DNA from: Paucimonas sp.
GTDB lineage: Bacteria; Pseudomonadota; Gammaproteobacteria; Burkholderiales; Burkholderiaceae_D
Assembly (NCBI GenBank): GCA_028292545.1
Contig: JAQGMC010000118.1
Coordinates: 51,759 to 115,758 of the forward strand
Direction: 5' to 3'
DNA length: 64,000 bases
Both the position numbers and the translations under genes were made by a program. The first letter of the stretch is position 1. Each line of letters begins with the position of its first letter. Of this stretch, positions 46,256 to 57,502 are shown piece by piece. The notes under the pieces are model-generated. The model saw nothing but the letters and a program-made list of their open reading frames with translations, had not been told where the DNA came from and did not search any database.

Positions 46256-47022
46256 GTCGTTTCCTCCACCGGGGCCATGCCCAGGTAGGCTTGCTGCACC
46301 AGTGGCGACGCGATCACAGCTTCTGGCTCGCCATCGGCCATCAGCGCGCCGTTGTGCAGCACGATGATGCGGTCGGCCAGTTCGCGCACCACATCCATCT
46401 TGTGCTCCACCAGAAGGATTGTTTTGTCGCGCTGCTTCTTGAGCGTGCGTATCAAGTCCAGGATGACCGGCACTTCGTCCACGCTCATGCCGGCTGTGGG
46501 CTCGTCGAACATGTAGACCGCCGGCTCCAGCGCCATCAGCATGCCGACCTCCAGCTTGCGCTGGTCGCCGTGCGGCAGCGAGGCGGCGCTGGCATCGCGG
46601 CGTGACTGCAGCGCCACGGCTTCCAGCACTTCCTCGGCGCGCGCAACGAGCGCCTTGTGATGACTCCACACGTGCAGCAAGTCCAGTCCGAGCCGCTGGC
46701 GCGACTGCAGCGCCAGGCGTATGTTTTCCAGCACGCTCAGGTGCGGGAACAGGCTGGTCAGCTGGAAGGCCCGGCCCAGCCCGGCATGGGTGCGCGCCGA
46801 TACCGGCAGGCGGGTGATGTCGCGCCCATTGAGCAGCACCTGGCCCGCGCTCGGTGCAAGCTGGCCGGAGACCAGGTTGAAATAGGTCGTCTTGCCGGCG
46901 CCGTTGGGGCCGACGATGGCCGTCAGCGTGCCCGGCTGGAAGGCGCAGGACACCGCATTGACGGCGACGTGGCCGCCGAAACGTATTGTCAGCTCGCGTG
47001 TTTCCAGGGAGGGAGTAGGCAT
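46252..47022 (-). CDS. branched-chain amino acid-type ABC transporter ATPase (LivG-like)
   Basis: GPNGAGKTTYFNLVSGQLAPSAGQVLLNGRDITRLP; four-base overlap with the LivF-like gene. Confidence 0.93.
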   Translation of the reverse strand: MPTPSLETRELTIRFGGHVAVNAVSCAFQPGTLTAIVGPNGAGKTTYFNLVSGQLAPSAGQVLLNGRDITRLPVSARTHAGLGRAFQLTSLFPHLSVLENIRLALQSRQRLGLDLLHVWSHHKALVARAEEVLEAVALQSRRDASAASLPHGDQRKLEVGMLMALEPAVYMFDEPTAGMSVDEVPVILDLIRTLKKQRDKTILLVEHKMDVVRELADRIIVLHNGALMADGEPEAVIASPLVQQAYLGMAPVEETT

Positions 47023-47158
47023 GATGGCCTTGGATGGGACGTCGGGGCTACGGTGCACAGGCAGCACCGCCGGTTGCGGTGCTGCCTGCGTCTCGCATTC
47101 CAGTCTATGGCAGCTTTATTGCAGGGCTGTTGAAGCTGGGTTGCAGCGCGGTTGCAGC

Positions 47159-48328
47159 TCAGCGCTTGTTGCGGATTGGGATCGCCATTTCTTCCGGCTT
47201 GATCTCGCGCACCAGTTCCGGCACGCCCCACGGGAAAGCCGGGTCGACCTTGATCTTGAAGTGATACATCGACTGCATCGCCTGGTGGTCTTCCTTGCGG
47301 AAGGTCATCTTGCCCTTGGGCGTATCGAAGCTCATGCCTTCCATCGCCGCAATCATTTTTTCGGTATTGGTATTGCCGCCGGTTTTCTTCAGCGTTTCAA
47401 CCAGCGCCATGCCAGCCGACATGCCGCCGGCGGTAAAGAAATCGGGCGGGTTTTTGTAGCGCTTGTAGTGTTCCGTCACCAGCCAGTTGTTGGCCGGGTT
47501 CTTTGGAATGCCGAAGTAGTAGTAGGCCGCGCCTTCCATGCCAGGGAAGTTTTTGAAGGCCGTCATCGCCGGCAGGATGTTGCCGCCGCTGGCGATCTCG
47601 ATGCCATAGCGCTTCGGATCGAGGTCGGCGATCTTGAATGGATTGCCGCCAGCCCAGATGATGAAAATGATCTTGCGGCCGGGCTTGTCCTTGAGCGAAT
47701 CGAACAAGCGTTGTGCGCCAGCGGTGAAGTCAGTGGTATTGCCGGGCAGGTATTCTTCATGCACCAGCTTGGCCTTCTTCAGCGCTTCCTTGAAGGCTTT
47801 CACGCCGTCGCGACCAAAGGCCGTGTCTTGCGCCATGGTGGCGATGGTGACGCCAGCCTTGTCCAGCGCAACGGCATTGGAAATTGCATCTTGCGACGAA
47901 TTGCGGCCGGTACGGAAGATGTAGCGGTTCCACTTGTCGCCGGTGATGGCGTCGGCCACGGCCGGCTCAACCAGCAGGATTTTCTTGTATTCCTCTGCTA
48001 CCGGCAGCATGGCCAGCGCCACGCCCGAACTGGTCGGGCCGACTGCGATATCTGCCTTGTCGTCGGCGAATGCTGCCGCCAGCTGCGCCTTGCCCACGTC
48101 TGGCTTGCCCTGGTTGTCCTTCTCGATCACAACCAGCTTGTTGCCATTGACCTGCATGGTGCCGCCAGTGGCATATTCCAGGCCCAGCATGAGGCCGATC
48201 TGGGTTTGCTTGGCATAGGCTTCGAGCGCGCCCGTCTTGTCGTAGACGTGGGCGATCTTGATGTCCTTGGCTTGGAGGGACGCAGCGCAGCACAACAGCG
48301 CAGCTGCGGCGAGCAGGCGGGTTTTCAT
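47159..48328 (-). CDS. ABC transporter substrate-binding protein (LivK-like)
   Basis: Signal peptide MKTRLLAAAALLCCAASLQA then KDIKIAHVYDKTGALEAYAKQTQIGLMLGLEYATGG; operon context. Confidence 0.92.
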   Translation of the reverse strand: MKTRLLAAAALLCCAASLQAKDIKIAHVYDKTGALEAYAKQTQIGLMLGLEYATGGTMQVNGNKLVVIEKDNQGKPDVGKAQLAAAFADDKADIAVGPTSSGVALAMLPVAEEYKKILLVEPAVADAITGDKWNRYIFRTGRNSSQDAISNAVALDKAGVTIATMAQDTAFGRDGVKAFKEALKKAKLVHEEYLPGNTTDFTAGAQRLFDSLKDKPGRKIIFIIWAGGNPFKIADLDPKRYGIEIASGGNILPAMTAFKNFPGMEGAAYYYFGIPKNPANNWLVTEHYKRYKNPPDFFTAGGMSAGMALVETLKKTGGNTNTEKMIAAMEGMSFDTPKGKMTFRKEDHQAMQSMYHFKIKVDPAFPWGVPELVREIKPEEMAIPIRNKR

Positions 48329-48689
48329 TTGTCTCGTCCTATTATTGGCTTCAATCGGGTTTCCCCAGCGCGAGATTACTCCAAAGCTTGTCGCTTGGGT
48401 AAGTGGTAGAACTACGGTTTCGCCCAAGCCCGTTCACGCATGGAATGCAAGCCGCATCCGCGTGCAGGCGCCATGCCGCAGCACCTGGCAGTGCTTGGCG
48501 ACTGCGAGCTTATCCAGGCCGAATGCTGGCCATGCCTGGCGCTAAGTCCGCTTGCAGGCGTCAACAGCCACATGCGGCAAAACACGCTGGTCAATGCAGC
48601 TGGAACAAATAGAGGGGGAGGTGTAAAGCAGACGCGGCGCCTGGCGTGCAAGCAGGAACTGCTCGCGCGCCAGGCGCCGGCAAGACGGT

Positions 48690-48968
48690 TTACTTGGTCG
48701 TGGTGCCGGAAGTGGTCGGCTCCTTGACTGCAGGATTGCTGCCTTTCTCTTTCGCGCCGACTTCACCCGGTTGCGGATTGGCTGCGGCCGGATTGGCGTT
48801 TGGATTGGCAACGCTGCCCGAGGTCATCGACGAGCCGGAAGAGCCGGTGGACGAGGTGCTCGAGGCGCCCATCGAACCGGTCGAGCTGCTGCGAGCCCGG
48901 TCTTGTTGCATTTGTCCGCAAGCGCTCAGTGCTACTACACATGCCAAAGGCAGTACCCATTTAATCAT
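48690..48968 (-). CDS. small Ser/Asn/Pro-rich lipoprotein
   Basis: MIKWVLPLACVVALSACGQMQQDRARSSSTGSMGASSTSSTGSS; lipobox LSAC. Confidence 0.7.
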   Translation of the reverse strand: MIKWVLPLACVVALSACGQMQQDRARSSSTGSMGASSTSSTGSSGSSMTSGSVANPNANPAAANPQPGEVGAKEKGSNPAVKEPTTSGTTTK

Positions 48969-49254
48969 GTCAGGCTCCTAGAAAAGTTGTAGATCAACCG
49001 CACGCAAGGTCTCGAAGAAGCTGAAACATTGTCGATATGTGCCTCTGATAGAAGGTTTGCGAAGACCTTTGGTTCCTGCAACTTTGACAAAACTCTGGGA
49101 GAAGTTGATTTTTCTCAGCTTCTTGAGGGCAAGCTTTGGATACCCGAAATGGGCTGCGCAAGCGCGCAAGCGGGCTGGCTTTTGAAAGAAAAATGAAAAA
49201 GGCCTGGCCCGGCCAGCCCACAGGCAGGTCCGGGCCAGGCCCACTGCGCCAAGC

Positions 49255-51945
49255 TCAGGCGGCTTTCTTGGCGATCGCCTTGCGCGCTGCCGGCGCCTTG
49301 GCGGCGACCGTCTTTTTGGCAGCCACTTTTTTGGCCGGCGCTTTCTTGGCGGCCGTTTTCTTTGCCGCTACCTTGGAAGCTGCCTTGACGGGTACGGCTT
49401 CCGCCACGCCGTCGTCTTCCTTGGCTGCCGCCTTGGCAGCTGCCTTGGCCGGCGCGCCCGGCTTGGCCTTGCGTTCCTCGAATTCGAAGCTCACCTTGCC
49501 ATCCTTGCCGCGCACGAGGAAAGCTTTGAATGGACGCCGTGTGCGTTGCGATACGAAGCCCGGCAGCAGGTCGGTCTTGCCATCGTTAAGCAGCTTCACC
49601 ATCTGTTCCGGCAGGATTTCCTGTTGCAGGATGATGCGGCCGCTGCGGAAGTCGCAAGCCTTCGGCCTTTGCACCGTGCGCTCGCAAACATAAGCCAGGC
49701 CCATCTCATACACGCCGCTGCCGCATTTCGGGCAGGGACCCAGCACGGTCTGGCCAGTAAAGTCGATCGGCTCACCGCCCTCGCCTTCGTCATCATTCTG
49801 GCCAAAGTCGAACTCGAGCTTGAAGTTGTTCAGGTCTTCATCGCGCACGATGCGCAAGATGGCGGCGAAGGGGCGGCCCATCTTGGAGCGGAATCCCTGC
49901 AGCGGACCGATGGTGCGGTTCTTCAGCAATTCCTCGACTTCGGGCACTTCAAACTGGCGGCTGCCAGGCGTTTTGCTCATCGAGAAATCGCAGCGGGTGC
50001 AGGCAAAGCGGCGGTAGTTTTCCTTCACCACGCCAGCGCAGTTCGGACACGGCGTTTGCAGCGTCGCATAGTCGCCGGGAATGGTGTCGTTGTCGTATTC
50101 CTTGGCGCGCTTGACAATGACCTGAGTCATTTGCGCAATCTCGCGCATGAACTCATCGCGGCTGATTCGCCCGCGCTCCATCTGCGACAGCTTGTATTCC
50201 CATTCGCCGGTCAATTCAGGCGCGGTCAGTTCGGCCACGCCCAGGCCACGCAGCAAAGTCATCAGCTGGAAAGCCTTCGCGGTGGGCATCAGCTCGCGCC
50301 CCTCGCGCAACAAGTACTTCTCCGACAGCAGGCCTTCTATGATGGCCGCGCGCGTGGCTGGCGTGCCCAGGCCCTTGCCAGCCATGGCGTCGCGCAGATC
50401 TTCATCTTCGAACAGCTTGCCCGCGCCTTCCATTGCCGACAGCAGCGTGGCTTCTGTATAGCGTGGCGGCGGCTTGGTCGCCAGGCCGTTGGCCTTGACG
50501 CTTTCGGTGCGCACTTTTTCATTCGGCGCCACGGCCACCAGCATGCCCGCGGTTTCGCCATCTTCCTTGGTCGCCATCGCTTCGCGTCCGTACACTGCCA
50601 TCCAGCCGGCGCTGGTCATGACCTTGCCTTCAGTCTTGAAGCGGTGGCCCGACACTTCAGTCATCCGGGTCGTGACCTGGAATTCGGCGGGTGGGAAAAA
50701 GATCGCCATGAACCGCCGTGCCACCATGTCGTACAGTTTTTGTTCCGGCTCCGACAGGTTCTTCGGCGCCTGGGTCGTGGGAATAATGGCGAAGTGATCG
50801 CTGATCTTGCTGTTGTCGAAGATGCGCTTGTTCGGCTTGACCCAATTGCTCTTCAAGATCTGCGAAGAGAAAGGCTGGTAGTTATTGCTCTCGCCCAGCA
50901 CCTCAAGCGTCTCTTTGACCGAGTCAAGATAATCTTCAGGCAGGTGGCGCGAATCCGTACGCGGATAGGTCAGCACCTTGTGCCGCTCGTACAGCGACTG
51001 CGCGAGGCCCAGCGTGTTCTTGGCCGAGAAACCGAAACGCGCATTGGCTTCCCTTTGCAAACTGGTCAGGTCGAACAAAGCCGGCGCGGCCGACGAGGTC
51101 GGTTTCGATTCCTCGGTTACGGTGCCGGTCTTGCCGCGGCATGCGGCGACGATGGAGTCGGCCGCAGCCTGGCTCCACAGGCGTTCGGCCCGTTTCTCGG
51201 GATCGTTTTCGTCGCGCTTGAATTGCGGATCGAGCCAGCGCCCTTCATACATGCCCGCTGCGCAAATGAATTCGGCGCGCACTTCCCAGAAGTTGCGCGA
51301 CACGAATTGCTTGATCTTCTCTTCGCGCTCGACCACGATCGACAGGGTCGGCGTCTGCACCCGGCCCACCGTGGTCAGGTAGAAGCCGCCTTCCTTGGAA
51401 TTGAAGGCAGTCATGGCACGGGTGCCATTGATGCCAATCAGCCAGTCGGCTTCGCTGCGGCAACGAGCGGCGTCAGCCAGCGGCATCATTTCCTGGTCGT
51501 CGCGTAGTTGCTTGAACGCTTCGCGAATCGATCCGGGCGTCATCGATTGCAGCCACAGGCGCTTGATCGGTTGTTTCGCCTTTGCATACTGCGCAATCAG
51601 GCGGAAGATCAGTTCGCCTTCACGCCCCGCGTCGCAGGCATTGATCAGCATGCCGACATCTTTGCGCTTGATCAGGCGGTTCAACACTTTCAAACGGGAC
51701 TCGGTCTTGGCGATCGGATTCAGGTCGAAGTGCGGCGGGATGATGGGAAGGTGGGTAAAGGACCACTTGCCGCGCTTGACGTCATATTCTTCCGGCACGG
51801 CGATTTCGACCAGGTGGCCGACTGCCGAAGAGAGCACGAAGTCGTCGGATTCGAAGTACTCATCATGCTTGGTAAAGCCGCCGATAGCCTTCGCGATGTC
51901 GTTCGCGACCGAAGGCTTCTCAGCGATGATGAGGGATTTGGTCAT
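49255..51945 (-). CDS. topB: DNA topoisomerase III with Lys/Ala-rich histone H1-like C-terminal tail
   Basis: MTKSLIIAEKPSVANDIAKAIGGF; SKISDHFAIIPT; GRVQTPTLSIVVEREEKI; C-terminal Cys-containing zinc-ribbon-like segments; tail KKTAAKKAPAKKVAAKKTVAAKAPAARKAIAKKAA. Confidence 0.95.
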   Translation of the reverse strand: MTKSLIIAEKPSVANDIAKAIGGFTKHDEYFESDDFVLSSAVGHLVEIAVPEEYDVKRGKWSFTHLPIIPPHFDLNPIAKTESRLKVLNRLIKRKDVGMLINACDAGREGELIFRLIAQYAKAKQPIKRLWLQSMTPGSIREAFKQLRDDQEMMPLADAARCRSEADWLIGINGTRAMTAFNSKEGGFYLTTVGRVQTPTLSIVVEREEKIKQFVSRNFWEVRAEFICAAGMYEGRWLDPQFKRDENDPEKRAERLWSQAAADSIVAACRGKTGTVTEESKPTSSAAPALFDLTSLQREANARFGFSAKNTLGLAQSLYERHKVLTYPRTDSRHLPEDYLDSVKETLEVLGESNNYQPFSSQILKSNWVKPNKRIFDNSKISDHFAIIPTTQAPKNLSEPEQKLYDMVARRFMAIFFPPAEFQVTTRMTEVSGHRFKTEGKVMTSAGWMAVYGREAMATKEDGETAGMLVAVAPNEKVRTESVKANGLATKPPPRYTEATLLSAMEGAGKLFEDEDLRDAMAGKGLGTPATRAAIIEGLLSEKYLLREGRELMPTAKAFQLMTLLRGLGVAELTAPELTGEWEYKLSQMERGRISRDEFMREIAQMTQVIVKRAKEYDNDTIPGDYATLQTPCPNCAGVVKENYRRFACTRCDFSMSKTPGSRQFEVPEVEELLKNRTIGPLQGFRSKMGRPFAAILRIVRDEDLNNFKLEFDFGQNDDEGEGGEPIDFTGQTVLGPCPKCGSGVYEMGLAYVCERTVQRPKACDFRSGRIILQQEILPEQMVKLLNDGKTDLLPGFVSQRTRRPFKAFLVRGKDGKVSFEFEERKAKPGAPAKAAAKAAAKEDDGVAEAVPVKAASKVAAKKTAAKKAPAKKVAAKKTVAAKAPAARKAIAKKAA

Positions 51946-52216
51946 AGTCAGGTCTCAGTTTCCACGGCGAAATAACGGCGTGGTGTGTCGGCACCGAATT
52001 GCGGCGCTTTGATCAGGGCGGCGTCAGGGCGACCGCGGGCAAGTCCGCGCCGGGTGACGGAAATGCGGCCAATGATAAGCGCGTTATCGCGGCGGCTGCA
52101 AGCAATGCTGCAATGCGAATGTTGCACCACTTCCCGCCATCGTGCTGACGGGAAGCTGGGCTGGGGGGTGGAAAAGGTGATGCCGGCGGACGCTTGGATA
52201 GCAAGCGCTTGCGCGG

Positions 52217-52690
52217 TCAGTGTAACTGTCGGGGGCCGGCGTCTTCGTCTTCGTCAGCGAACAATTCGTCGAAGATCAGACCGTCGGGTTCCTTGCCTTG
52301 GCTCCACAGCACCATCAGGACAATGACTTTCAATTTATCGAGTGAGATCTGGGTCTCGCTCGCCGCAAGCGCCCGCTCGATAACAATCTCGCGTTGTATT
52401 GAATTGATCAGCTTGGCCGATTCCAGGAACTGGATGAAACCTACGGCAGCCGAGCCGAGCAAGTCGATTTCGCGGTCGACGTAAATGCGAAATCCAAAGG
52501 ATTCGCTTTCAACCGGACGCGCGGAAAGCGCGTGGGTGGTGGCGGTCAGGTCGGTCAGCCAGCCCAAGGCTTTCGAAATCTCGTCCTGTTCAAATCCGAC
52601 TGCCGATAATTTCTTGATCAGCGCGTCGGCTTCAGGACAGGCGTCGGGCCGGTAGTACGTTTCGTAGAGGTAGACGAGGACATCAAACAT
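52217..52690 (-). CDS. smg: Smg family protein (DUF494)
   Basis: [48 protein letters not shown]; adjacent to dprA/def/fmt as is common in proteobacteria. Confidence 0.88.
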   Translation of the reverse strand: MFDVLVYLYETYYRPDACPEADALIKKLSAVGFEQDEISKALGWLTDLTATTHALSARPVESESFGFRIYVDREIDLLGSAAVGFIQFLESAKLINSIQREIVIERALAASETQISLDKLKVIVLMVLWSQGKEPDGLIFDELFADEDEDAGPRQLH

Positions 52691-52878
52691 AGGGCCTACT
52701 GTAACGGTTCGCAGGGGGCGGCACAAGCGCAGAAAAGGCAAATTTGGAGGGAAAAGTGGCGGAATCAGGACACTTTTGCGCAGTTATGGTCAATCCATTC
52801 TCATTTTTGTGAGCGCCCGGTCAAGTCTTCCGGCGCATCGGTTCGCTTTCGCCAACGCAGCTGGACGCATGCAGGTCG

Positions 52879-54006
52879 TCAGGACAAGCGCCGGTAGCGG
52901 GCACCCGGCAGGGCTTCGACAACAGCCTGCATTTCCAGGGCAAGCAACTGCGCCGCGACGCTGGCCGCATCAAGTCCGGCACGCTCGGCCAGCACATTGA
53001 CTTCAACCGGGTCGTGGCCCATCACGTCCAGCAAAGCCTGCAAGCCGGGTTCGAGTGCGACAGCCGCGTGCGTTGCAGGCGCGGCACCAGCGCGCCGTGG
53101 CGTCGCTTGCGAGGGACGCAATTCTTCCAATACGTCTTCTGCCGATTCAACCAGTTTTGCACCCTGCTTGATCAATTGATGACAACCCCGGGACAAGGGC
53201 GAGTGGATCGAGCCCGGTATCGCAAACACATCCCGCCCCAGTTCGTTGGCCAGTCGTGCAGTGATAAGCGAGCCGGATAGCGCGGCTGCCTCGACCACCA
53301 TCACGCCGCGCGAAAGACCGCTGATGATGCGGTTACGGCGGGGAAAATTGCTGGCAATGGCCGGCGTGCCGAGTGGGTATTCGGAAAGGAGCAAGCCGGC
53401 TGCAGCAATGCGGTGGGCCAGCGTGCGATTGCGAGCCGGATAAACAATGTCCGCGCCGGTGCCAATCACGGCAATCGTGGATCCAGCTTGAACGCCCTCC
53501 GCTTCCAGCGCGCCTAGATGGGCCGCGGTATCGATGCCCTGCGCCAGTCCGGATACGATCGTGATGCCAGCCTCGGCCAGGGTGCGGGCAAAGCCTTGCG
53601 CATCCTGCATGCCTTGGACGGTCGCATTACGGCTTCCGACCATGGCCAGCGCCGGCCGCTGCAGCAAGTCGATATTGCCCTTGGCGTACAGGAGTGCGGG
53701 CGGATCGGCGCTATCGAGCAGGGCTGGTGGATAGGCCGCGTCGCCCAAGGTGAGGATATGGTTGCCGGCCTCGCCGCACCACTGCAGGGTTTTGTCGGTC
53801 AGCGCCGTGACTCGTTCGCCCGGTGGCGCCAGCAGGGCCCGCGCGAGCGCTTCGGGCACGACCTTGCAAAGGGCGGAAAAGCCGCTGGCAAAGATTTGCT
53901 GCGGCAGGCCGAAGTGCACGAGCAAGGCGCGCGCCGTGACGGCACCCACGCCTTCGGTTTCAAGCAGGCGTAACCACGCGGACAACTCTTCGTGGTCTGG
54001 CGCCAA
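52879..54006 (-). CDS. dprA: DNA-processing protein DprA/Smf (TTG start proposed)
   Basis: LAMVGSRNATVQGMQDAQGFARTLAEAGITIVSGLAQGIDTAAHLGAL, GTGADIVYPARNRTLAHRI, FPRRNRIISGLSRGVMVVEAA. TTG at 54006 with AAGG upstream; no ATG fits the family N-terminus. Confidence 0.93.
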   Translation of the reverse strand: MAPDHEELSAWLRLLETEGVGAVTARALLVHFGLPQQIFASGFSALCKVVPEALARALLAPPGERVTALTDKTLQWCGEAGNHILTLGDAAYPPALLDSADPPALLYAKGNIDLLQRPALAMVGSRNATVQGMQDAQGFARTLAEAGITIVSGLAQGIDTAAHLGALEAEGVQAGSTIAVIGTGADIVYPARNRTLAHRIAAAGLLLSEYPLGTPAIASNFPRRNRIISGLSRGVMVVEAAALSGSLITARLANELGRDVFAIPGSIHSPLSRGCHQLIKQGAKLVESAEDVLEELRPSQATPRRAGAAPATHAAVALEPGLQALLDVMGHDPVEVNVLAERAGLDAASVAAQLLALEMQAVVEALPGARYRRLS

Positions 54007-54016
54007 TGCCGTTGCC

Positions 54017-55126
54017 TTACTCAGGTGAACGGACGACGTCGTTGACGCCGACCGTGTCGGTGACTTGCATGACCAGGGCGTAGGATAGCTTGTCGAAAAC
54101 GCGGAATACAAACATGCTGCCATAGGAAGCATCCGGGATCTTGACCGGCGCCGCATCACGTGCGGCGAGCGGGTCGCGCGTCAGGCGTCCAACACGCACC
54201 AGGCTCAGCACCGTGCCGGCATCGATGCCGTGCTGCGCACCCCGGTTGATCACGACCACATTGTTGCGTCCCGCCTGCGACAATCCGTCGTAGATCGACA
54301 CCACGCGGCCATCGATTTCGGTGGCCGGGCGATGCGGCACATAATTGACCAACTGGCGCTTGGGTACGGGCAGCAGGCGCGCGCCGACGCCAATCTCTTC
54401 GCGTCCCATGCTGACCACGAAGCGATGCGCTTCATTGTCGGCGCGGGCTGCGCGGTCGAGCTTGACGACGCCAAGGTAAGCAGCTTCATATCCCAGCACG
54501 GCGCCGGTGATCGGATCTTTCAGCGGTCGCGCCGCGCGGAAAGCCTGGAAATTGGTTTCACCCTTCAAATCGCCGCGCACAAATATGCGGTCGCCAGTAC
54601 CGGCGCTGATATGGCCATCGTCAGCAGAAATCACATGCGGCGCTTGCTGTATCGCCACTGGATCGACGATCAGGGGTTGCGTCAGGAAAGGATCGATGGC
54701 TTGGGCCGGAATGCTTGCAATCGCCTGGTTACCCATGGCTTCCACCCTTGCCTGCGGGCTCAGCCTGACTTCAGGCAAGGCGCCGCCAGCCTCGCTGCTG
54801 CCGCCGGCGGCACCCAGGCGCAGCTTGCCCGCCTTGCGGTCGAACACGACAACCTGGCCGGGATAAATCCAGTGCGGGTCCCGGATCTGGTCGCGGTTCA
54901 GGCCCCAGACTTGCGGCCAGCACCAGGGATGGTCGAGGAAGCGGCCCGAGATATCCCATAAAGTGTCACCCTTGGTGACGCGGTGCTGGTCGGGTGCGTC
55001 AGCACGGAAGGCGCATGCTCCGGCCGGGGCGTCAGGCGCGCCGGCTGCCTGCGCCGGCAGGCAGGCCAGCTGCGCTGCAATCAGCGCGGCGGGGAGGGCG
55101 CGAACGGCTGTGCTAAACTTTTTCAT
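54017..55126 (-). CDS. LysM peptidoglycan-binding domain protein
   Basis: Signal peptide [29 protein letters not shown]; Lys[47 protein letters not shown]. Confidence 0.9.
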   Translation of the reverse strand: MKKFSTAVRALPAALIAAQLACLPAQAAGAPDAPAGACAFRADAPDQHRVTKGDTLWDISGRFLDHPWCWPQVWGLNRDQIRDPHWIYPGQVVVFDRKAGKLRLGAAGGSSEAGGALPEVRLSPQARVEAMGNQAIASIPAQAIDPFLTQPLIVDPVAIQQAPHVISADDGHISAGTGDRIFVRGDLKGETNFQAFRAARPLKDPITGAVLGYEAAYLGVVKLDRAARADNEAHRFVVSMGREEIGVGARLLPVPKRQLVNYVPHRPATEIDGRVVSIYDGLSQAGRNNVVVINRGAQHGIDAGTVLSLVRVGRLTRDPLAARDAAPVKIPDASYGSMFVFRVFDKLSYALVMQVTDTVGVNDVVRSPE

Positions 55127-55249
55127 GGGTGTTCCGGTCGATGGCACAGCAAAATTTCTTGCCAAATTGAATCAAATTCTGCCGATAAACACTTGAAGTC
55201 GCAAGACAAACCGCCATCTGACCCTTATCTCCTGTTGCACAAAAGCCGT

Positions 55250-55783
55250 ATGCCGCTGCTGAATATCCTTCGTTTTCCCGACCCGCGTTTGCACAAGATT
55301 GCAAAGCCAGTTGCTGTGTTCGATGACCGTCTAAAAAAGCTGGTCGCCGACATGGCTGAAACCATGTACGAGGCGCCAGGTGTCGGCTTGGCCGCGACCC
55401 AGGTCGACGTGCATGAGCGCGTGATCGTCATTGATACTTCTGAAACGCGCGATGACTTGCGCGTATTCATCAACCCCGAAATCGTCTGGGCCAGCCCTGA
55501 CAAATGCCTGTACGAGGAAGGTTGCCTGTCCGTGCCCGGCGTCTATGATGGCGTCGAACGGCCTTCGCGGGTCAAGGCGCGCGCGCTCGATGTCGAAGGC
55601 CGGCCTTTCGAAGTGGAGGCAGATGGCTTGCTCGCAGTGTGCATCCAGCATGAAATGGACCACCTGATGGGCAAGGTATTCGTGGAATACTTGTCGCCTT
55701 TGAAGCGCAACCGTATCAAGCAAAAGCTGCTCAAGGAAGAGCGCGAAGAGAAGCGCCAGGCGCAAAAGGCAGTGGCGCGCTGA
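55250..55783 (+). CDS. def: peptide deformylase
   Basis: [49 protein letters not shown] catalytic motifs. Confidence 0.97.
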   Translation: MPLLNILRFPDPRLHKIAKPVAVFDDRLKKLVADMAETMYEAPGVGLAATQVDVHERVIVIDTSETRDDLRVFINPEIVWASPDKCLYEEGCLSVPGVYDGVERPSRVKARALDVEGRPFEVEADGLLAVCIQHEMDHLMGKVFVEYLSPLKRNRIKQKLLKEEREEKRQAQKAVAR

Positions 55784-55836
55784 AGCCTGCTGTGCCCGGC
55801 GCTGCGATTGCCGATGCCATTGCGGCGCGACCCTCC

Positions 55837-55911
55837 TGGCGCAACGGCTGCTGGCGCAACGGCTGCTGGCGCAACGGCTGCTGACGAAACCGCTGCTGGC
55901 GAAACCTGATA
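55837..55911. repeat. 15-bp tandem repeat (tggcgcaacggctgc), about 4.7 units
   Basis: Three identical units, one diverged unit and a partial unit between def and fmt. Confidence 0.9.
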
Positions 55912-55925
55912 ACTACAATATCGCC

Positions 55926-56882
55926 ATGAAAGTCATTTTTGCGGGTACGCCCGAATTCGCTGCGGTTGCGCTGCGCGCCTTGCACCAGGCCGGCTTCGAA
56001 ATTCCATTGGTGTTGACCCAGCCGGATCGCCCGGCCGGCCGCGGCATGCAATTGCAGGCGTCGCCAGTCAAGCAATACGCGCTGGCGCACGGCATGCCGG
56101 TCGCACAACCCGCCTCGCTCAAGCTCGACGGCAAACATAGCGAAGCGGCTGCCGGTGCCCATGCGCTCTTGCATTCCACGCCGCATGATGTGATGGTCGT
56201 TGCTGCCTATGGTTTGATCCTGCCGCCGGCGGTGCTTGCAATTCCCCCCTTGGGTTGCCTGAACATCCACGCCTCGCTGCTGCCGCGCTGGCGCGGCGCT
56301 GCGCCCATCCACCGCGCCATTGAAGCCGGGGATGCAGAGACCGGCATCACGATCATGCAAATGGAGGAAGGACTCGACACCGGTCCCATGCTGTCCTCGC
56401 GCAGCATGCAGATAGAACCCGGCGACACGACCGCCAGCCTGCACGACAAGCTGGCCGCACTGGGCGGCGACATGATCGTCGAGGCCCTGCATCGACTTGG
56501 CGCTGGCGGCATGGCGCCCAGGCCACAGCCGGAACAGGGTGTCACTTATGCCGCCAAGATCGGCAAGAATGAGGCGGCGCTGGATTTTTCGATGCCTGCG
56601 CGCGAACTGGCGCGCAAGATCCGCGCATTCAATCCCTTCCCGGGCGCGGCCGCCAGTGTCGATGGCCTGACCTTGAAGATATGGCGCGCCGAGGCCTTGC
56701 CGCAAGCGCCCGGCCAGGCAGCGCCGGGCGCCATACTTGCCGCCGATGCGGAACAGGGTGTGGTCGTGGCTTGTGGCGAAGGCGCATTGCGCTTGCTGGA
56801 GCTGCAAAAGCCTGGCGGCAAGCGCCTGCCCGCAGCCGGTTTTTTGCAAGGCTACACGTTCGCAGGCAAGCAATTCAGCTGA
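55926..56882 (+). CDS. fmt: methionyl-tRNA formyltransferase
   Basis: [64 protein letters not shown]. Confidence 0.97.
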   Translation: MKVIFAGTPEFAAVALRALHQAGFEIPLVLTQPDRPAGRGMQLQASPVKQYALAHGMPVAQPASLKLDGKHSEAAAGAHALLHSTPHDVMVVAAYGLILPPAVLAIPPLGCLNIHASLLPRWRGAAPIHRAIEAGDAETGITIMQMEEGLDTGPMLSSRSMQIEPGDTTASLHDKLAALGGDMIVEALHRLGAGGMAPRPQPEQGVTYAAKIGKNEAALDFSMPARELARKIRAFNPFPGAAASVDGLTLKIWRAEALPQAPGQAAPGAILAADAEQGVVVACGEGALRLLELQKPGGKRLPAAGFLQGYTFAGKQFS

Positions 56883-56897
56883 GCGCCGGCACGGTTT

Positions 56898-57374
56898 TCA
56901 TTTCTCGATCGGCACCGGGCTGCCCGGTTTGATCTCTTCCAGGCAGACAGTCGAGCGCACCGCCGATACGCCGGGCACTTGCATCAGCCGGTCTGTCAAG
57001 AAATTCGACAGCGATTTCAAGTCCCGCGCTACCACCTTCAACAGGTAATCGAAGTCGCCGGAGATGCCATAGCATTCCAGCACTTCCGGAAAACTGCGGA
57101 TCGTCTTTTCCAGCTCGCGCACTTTCTTGTTCTGGTCGCGGTCCAGCGTCAGGCTGACGAAAGCAATGACGTCCAGTCCCAATCGCGCTACCGATACTTG
57201 CGCCGCATAGCCGCGGATATAGCCTTCGGCTTCCAATCGCTTGACGCGCCGGAAGCATTGGGGCGGCGACAGGTGCACCTTTTCGGACAACTCCACATTT
57301 GAGGCGCGACCGTTTTCCTGCAACTGGCGAAGAATGATGCGGTCGAATTTATCCAGTTTTTCCATGTCGATCAT
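56898..57374 (-). CDS. Lrp/AsnC-family transcriptional regulator
   Basis: LDKFDRIILRQLQENGRASNVELSEKVHLSPPQCFRRVKRLEAEGYIRGYAAQV. Confidence 0.93.
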   Translation of the reverse strand: MIDMEKLDKFDRIILRQLQENGRASNVELSEKVHLSPPQCFRRVKRLEAEGYIRGYAAQVSVARLGLDVIAFVSLTLDRDQNKKVRELEKTIRSFPEVLECYGISGDFDYLLKVVARDLKSLSNFLTDRLMQVPGVSAVRSTVCLEEIKPGSPVPIEK

Positions 57375-57502
57375 GCACCGATAACGTGATTGATGAACGA
57401 TTCTTGCATGCGGCCTGCTCCGCTGCATTGATTACGCAAAGAAATTTCGCTCATCCGCGCCTATGCTTGAAGCAGCGGAAACCATCTTTGCGGGAGGCGG
57501 CG

